Positions 32,122-35,519 of a stretch of DNA of 35,519 bases are shown one piece after another. Within the stretch, counting starts at the first letter, position 1, and each line of letters starts with the position of its first letter. Made by a program: the position numbers and the translations under genes. The notes beneath the pieces were generated by a model, which saw only the letters and a program-made list of their open reading frames with translations, did not search any database and had not been told where the DNA came from. This DNA comes from an uncultured Lentisphaeraceae bacterium (GTDB lineage: Bacteria; Verrucomicrobiota; Kiritimatiellia; RFP12; DVOR01): NCBI GenBank assembly GCA_937892925.1, contig CALBHX010000089.1, positions 1 through 35,519 of the forward strand, written 5' to 3'.

Positions 32122-33117
32122 ATGCCGATTCGTTTGAGTCGCTTTGAAATGCCTACCCGTATCGTCCGCGACGACGCCACGGCCACTGAGACCTATTCCC
32201 GTTACACTGCCGATCCCTTTGAAATTGGGTATGGGCGAACCATTGGCAATTCGCTTCGCCGGGTTCTGCTCTCCTCGATTGAGGGGTTTGCCATCAAGGC
32301 GATCAAGATTGCCGGCGCCTCCCATGAGTTTTGCTCTTTGCCTGGCGTTTCTGAAGATGTAACTGACATCGTGCTCAACCTCAAGAAGGTGCTCCTCAAG
32401 AGCTTTTCCCGCGAGACGCGCTGGATCCGCCTTTCCAAGAAGGGTCCCTGCGTGGTTACGGCGGCGGACTTTGAGGTGGATAACGCGATTGAGGTGTTGA
32501 ATCCTGAGCAGGTGATCGCAACCCTTGATGTGGATGGATCTCTTGAGCTTGAGGCGCAAGTGGGCGTTGGTCGTGGTTTTTGCCTGTCTGAAGGGAACAA
32601 GAGCGCATCGTTTGATATCGGGGTTATTCCGATTGATTCGGCGTTCTCCCCTGTAACGCGCGTGAACTATGACGTTGTGAATACACGCGTCGGCCAGCGG
32701 ACAGATTATGAGAAGTTGATCTTGGATATCTGGACGGATGGCCGGGTTACTCCGGACGAGGCGCTGAAGACCAGTGCGGCATTGCTGCGTCATCACCTTG
32801 ATGCGTTTGCTGAGTCTACCGAGATCGAATACGACTCGCCTTCCGGGGAAGAAACTTCCGGCGTGGAAGATTTGCGGCGTAAACTGAACATGGGCGTGAA
32901 TGAGATTGAACTCTCGGTGCGTTCGGCAAACTGCCTCAACAGTGCTGACATTAAGACAGTCGGTGAGTTGGTGCAGAAAACCGAGGCGGACATGCTCAAG
33001 TATCGTAACTTCGGCAAGAAGTCTCTTACTGAAATCAAAGAAAAGCTTCATGAAATGGGGCTTTCCCTCGGGTTCAAGTTCGATCCGAACCTGTTGGACA
33101 AAGGTTCCAAGGACTGA
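32122..33117 (+). CDS. rpoA: RNA polymerase alpha subunit
   Basis: 331 residues. Alpha dimerises to nucleate RNA polymerase assembly. The N-terminal domain has FEIGYGRTIGNSLRRVLLSS (33-52), which contacts beta and beta'. The C-terminal domain (about 245-320) has SVRSANCLNSADIKTVGEL and RNFGKKSLTEIKEKL, which include the residues that bind the UP element (Arg, Asn, Cys and Gly-Lys-Lys-Ser). AAGGAC precedes ATG 32122. It is intact. Confidence 0.98.
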   Translation: MPIRLSRFEMPTRIVRDDATATETYSRYTADPFEIGYGRTIGNSLRRVLLSSIEGFAIKAIKIAGASHEFCSLPGVSEDVTDIVLNLKKVLLKSFSRETRWIRLSKKGPCVVTAADFEVDNAIEVLNPEQVIATLDVDGSLELEAQVGVGRGFCLSEGNKSASFDIGVIPIDSAFSPVTRVNYDVVNTRVGQRTDYEKLILDIWTDGRVTPDEALKTSAALLRHHLDAFAESTEIEYDSPSGEETSGVEDLRRKLNMGVNEIELSVRSANCLNSADIKTVGELVQKTEADMLKYRNFGKKSLTEIKEKLHEMGLSLGFKFDPNLLDKGSKD

Positions 33118-33144
33118 TTGCTCACCATTTAAGGAAAATTCACC

Positions 33145-33552
33145 ATGCGTCACAAACGACTTAACAAGAAGTTCGGCCGCAGCCCTGAGCACCGCGAGCA
33201 GCTCATGCGGATGCTGTGCGCCGCATTGATTCTCAACGACAAAATTCAAACCACGCTCAAGAAGGCCAAGCAGGCGCGCAAAGATGCCGAGAAGCTGGTT
33301 ACGCTCGCGCGTAAAGGGACGTTGGCTGCACGCCGTCTGGCTGCTGCCCGTCTGCGGAGCCCTGAGGCCGTTGCCCGTCTCTTTGACGTGGTTGTAAAGG
33401 CTCAGGAGGGGCGTAACGGCGGGTATACGCGGATCACGAAGATCGGTGCACGCCGTGGCGATGCCACGGAAATGTGCATTCTTGAGTGGGTGGTGGCTGC
33501 ACCTGCGGCTCCTGCCGCTGAAGCGCCGGCTCCCGCTGAGGCCGCTCAGTAA
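33145..33552 (+). CDS. rplQ: 50S ribosomal protein L17
   Basis: 135 residues. bL17 is near the tunnel exit. Conserved parts are MRHKRLNKKFGRSPEHREQL, KIQTTLKKAKQARKDAEKL, RNGGYTRITKIGARRGDAT and MCILEWV. The last 20 residues (from AAPAAPAAEAPAP) are an Ala/Pro-rich tail that most L17 proteins lack. AAGGAAAA precedes ATG 33145. It is the last gene of the cluster, followed by a strong terminator. Confidence 0.97.
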   Translation: MRHKRLNKKFGRSPEHREQLMRMLCAALILNDKIQTTLKKAKQARKDAEKLVTLARKGTLAARRLAAARLRSPEAVARLFDVVVKAQEGRNGGYTRITKIGARRGDATEMCILEWVVAAPAAPAAEAPAPAEAAQ

Positions 33553-33575
33553 GAAGAAGGCGTTGAATCGCTCAC

Positions 33576-33609
33576 ATGCGCACACCATCAGGTGTGCGCA
33601 TTTTTTTTT
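33576..33609 (+). terminator. Rho-independent terminator of the ribosomal cluster
   Basis: A perfect 11-bp stem (33576-33586 with 33591-33601), loop ATCA, and nine T ending at 33609. It lies 24 bases after the rplQ stop. Confidence 0.96.
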
Positions 33610-33624
33610 GCCGTGATATCTCTC

Positions 33625-33652
33625 TTGACAAAGGGCGCGAGAGCAATATCGA
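33625..33652 (+). promoter_or_regulatory. Candidate promoter just after the rplQ terminator
   Basis: A perfect TTGACA at 33625-33630, with TATCGA at 33647-33652 after 16 bases (a poor -10, 3 of 6). It would read rightwards into the region without genes. Confidence 0.3.
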
Positions 33653-33799
33653 GTGATGTGCGTGCAGGCGGCTGCAGGATGATGACGTGTGCGGGTGAGG
33701 CTTCCTCACGTGGGCAAGGTCTTTCTTGAACACGTACGTGCTGACTTGCGGGCGAGGAAACTCTGTTAAACACGTTGAATACAATTCTACTTGAACGCA

Positions 33800-33829
33800 T
33801 TCAAAACGTTCGCATAAGCGGCTTATAAT
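33800..33829 (+). promoter_or_regulatory. Candidate promoter in the noncoding region
   Basis: TTCAAA at 33800-33805 (4 of 6) and a perfect TATAAT at 33824-33829, 18 bases apart. No supported gene follows. If active, it would make a transcript starting near 33836 that contains the inverted repeat at 33850-33896. Confidence 0.45.
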
Positions 33830-33849
33830 CAGAAATCAAACAGCTGGGG

Positions 33850-33896
33850 AAACCGTTTAACGCACCCGATACTTTTAATCGTCAGGATAACGGTTT
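33850..33896 (+). repeat. Inverted repeat AAACCGTT / AACGGTTT
   Basis: 8-bp arms at 33850-33857 and 33889-33896 with 31 bases between them. A third copy of AACGGTTT is at 34893-34900. They could be protein-binding sites or a hairpin; the match length is short and chance is possible. Confidence 0.4.
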
Positions 33897-34908
33897 AAGT
33901 CTCACGATTCGTTTGTTTTATTATTTCAAAAATGAGACCTCAATTCCCCTGACCCGATTTTCAGGCATTTCGCTGTTTTTATCCTTCACGATCGATTTCA
34001 GTTATTTTCAGGGATGGGTTGTATTGCGGGTTGCATGACATGTGGCAGAGAGGTGAAAACCCGAGGGTTGGAGGAATCGTCTGGGTGGTATTGGGTGAAG
34101 GGGGTGAATGGAAGGGTTGGTCTTGAAAAAGGCGTGTGCGGAAAGGAGAAGGCAGAGCGCTTTTCCGAAGAATGGAGGCTCGGTGGTTGAATGAATGAGG
34201 GGAGTGTTCGGGTGGGGTAATGGTGAAGTGATGGGTCCGGTCGAGGGGGCACCTCCCGCTCGGCGGGGCTGGCGGAACCTGTTGAGGGTGTATTGAAGCG
34301 TTACCCGCGGGCAGACGAACTGTTTTCATTGCGGCTGCGGCAAATCGGTGGGTTGGGCTGAGCTGCGGAGGAGTATAATTGACGGAGCGGTGGGTGGGGT
34401 GCTGAGGCTTGGGAGGGGTGGTGGTTACGCGCTCTGTGCGCACTAGGGCGGGAGCGTTTAGAAGAGGTTTTGCAGTGCGGAGTGGCGGCTCGGTGTTAAA
34501 CGAAATGGGCGGCTGTTGTGGTTGTGCTGAGAGGGGAGGCCGGAGGGGAGCGGGAGTGGGGTTACAAATGGATTTTAGAAAGGGGGAAAAGAGACGCTGA
34601 GGCGGCATCTATCGGGCACAGAGAAATTGCGGTGGGATGGAGCTGGTTTATGAAAGCGGTGGAGTGTTTATCCGGCGTGGAGTCTATCACGAAAGGGACG
34701 GCGGCAGGGCGGCGGAAGATTGTTCTTTATGTGAAGGGTCTGCCGCTGACGGGCGTTGTTTGAGCGAAACGAGGCGGGGAAATTGGACGAACCGAGCGGT
34801 TGAATACGTGGAGCCGGTGCGATAGACGGGTAAGACGTTTTCTTGCGGATGCGCGGTGTGTGTCATGAACCAAGGCGGATTTCCCGAACGTGAACGGTTT
34901 AATTGAGA

Positions 34909-34973
34909 GCCCGTTGGACAATGGGTAGGGATATGATGAAAAGAACCCATCGCCCAACGGGCAAATTATTTTC
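34909..34973 (+). other. Two-part stem-loop followed by a T-rich stretch
   Basis: A perfect 9-bp outer stem (34909-34917 with 34954-34962), a symmetric 3x3 internal loop, a perfect 6-bp inner stem (34921-34926 with 34945-34950) and an 18-base apical loop. AAATTATTTT follows. It looks like a folded RNA element, possibly the terminator of a noncoding transcript. Confidence 0.5.
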
Positions 34974-35519
34974 GTCTTTGGGCACGCGGCGTTTTCCCGA
35001 AAGAATGCTTCTCAGAGGATCACGCTGAACCTTTGCATGGGTGTCGAGAAATCGCACAACGTGTTTACTCGCACTGAGATAAACATATCAAGAGAGGGTG
35101 TTCTCTGCAAGTATTTTTTTCTTTTTGACTGTTCTGGATTTTTTACTGAATGGCGTGAGAACTGGGTATTCCCAGGGGGGGAGCGATCATGGCCACTTAC
35201 GCGGTAAGCTGCATTGGGTTTATGGGGAAATGAGGTTGGCATGTTTGTAAATGAACGCTCTCCGGAGCTGAGCAAAGGATTTTGGGGGCGGGGCGCACCC
35301 GCCTGTTTCGAGGGGGAGCGGGGCGTTTGAATGGGTGAAGAACAACGTGATACGGTTCTCTGTTCTCTCACGCTGAAAAGAGCAAGGAAAGAATAGTTGC
35401 GTTGCTGTGATGAGCAAGCCGATTCGGTCGGTCGTATCGTAAGCTGAAAAACGCCATTGAATCGCGGCGTAGAGAAGGCGGCGGAAATGGGGCGGCGCCT
35501 CTGGGCGGTGGTGGGGGCG

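Larger units (their letters stand above)
33610..35519. other. About 1.9 kb without a convincing protein gene
   Basis: The first 350 bases are AT-rich with promoter-like sequences and inverted repeats. From about 34020 the + strand becomes strongly G-rich. Open frames on the two strands lack Shine-Dalgarno sequences and recognisable domains; the longest, on the - strand at 33979-34608, is Pro/Ser/Thr-rich low complexity, as expected opposite G-rich sequence. I found no tRNA, RNase P RNA, tmRNA or SRP RNA signature. A stem-loop at 34909-34962 stands out. Confidence 0.6.

Noticed and set aside
34353..34379. Promoter TTGGGC / TATAAT
   Set aside because: The spacer is only 15 bases and the -35 is poor; kept only as context for the G-tract finding.
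33979..34608. 209-codon open frame on the - strand
   Set aside because: It is Pro/Ser/Thr-rich low complexity, the expected product of reading the complement of G-rich DNA, with no Shine-Dalgarno sequence or recognisable domain.
34909..34962. Integron attC-like site
   Set aside because: GTTGGAC and GCCCAAC fit the core consensus, but their order is inverted relative to a true attC on both strands, and there is no integrase or cassette.
1..35519. CRISPR arrays, insertion sequences, prophage genes, tRNA or rRNA genes
   Set aside because: I looked for regularly spaced repeats, transposase or integrase motifs, T-loop and rRNA signatures and saw none; a covariance-model scan would be needed to exclude divergent small RNAs.

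Overview
The window is a 35.5 kb bacterial segment in which every gene I can support lies on the + strand. It is moderately GC-rich, with ordinary Shine-Dalgarno starts and sigma70-like promoters. The proteins point to a Gram-negative bacterium: there is an outer-membrane polysaccharide exporter, two beta-barrel proteins and PdxJ. The ribosomal gene order, the zinc-type S14, the absence of rpmD and infA and an EF-G2-like elongation factor would fit the PVC group (Kiritimatiellota, Lentisphaerota or Verrucomicrobiota). That placement is inference and only moderately sure.

Layout: (1) 1-159 is the end of an unidentified gene, closed by a perfect terminator. (2) 509-7282 is a polysaccharide export and assembly operon: a short OPX lipoprotein, an unknown secreted protein, an outer-membrane beta-barrel, a polytopic O-antigen ligase/polymerase-like protein and a Wzz/BY-kinase co-polymerase. 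(3) 7354-11151 holds housekeeping genes: rsmI, a DUF481 barrel, pdxJ and tgt, closed by a terminator. (4) 11329-12297 is a lone DUF4422 glycosyltransferase-like gene with its own promoter. (5) 12745-15754 is an overlapping ppk1-ppx pair for polyphosphate metabolism. (6) 16464-33552 is the S10-spc-alpha ribosomal supercluster, headed by an EF-G gene instead of rpsL-rpsG-fusA-tuf, followed by rpsJ to rplO, secY, adk, map, rpmJ, rpsM, rpsK, rpsD, rpoA and rplQ, and closed by a strong terminator. (7) 33610-35519 is about 1.9 kb with no convincing protein gene but with promoter-like sequences and a marked stem-loop.

The most interesting points are these. The short OPX protein plus a neighbouring beta-barrel looks like the composite OPX/beta-barrel polysaccharide translocon, here with an unrecognised third secreted partner between them. 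The fusA at the head of the ribosomal operon has a domain IV resembling mitochondrial EF-G2/spdEFG2 (ribosome recycling) rather than canonical EF-G. Large hairpins sit in spacers of the ribosomal cluster, one exactly where rpmD should be and burying a strong Shine-Dalgarno sequence. Ribosomal protein S11 carries an acidic, alanine-rich N-terminal extension.
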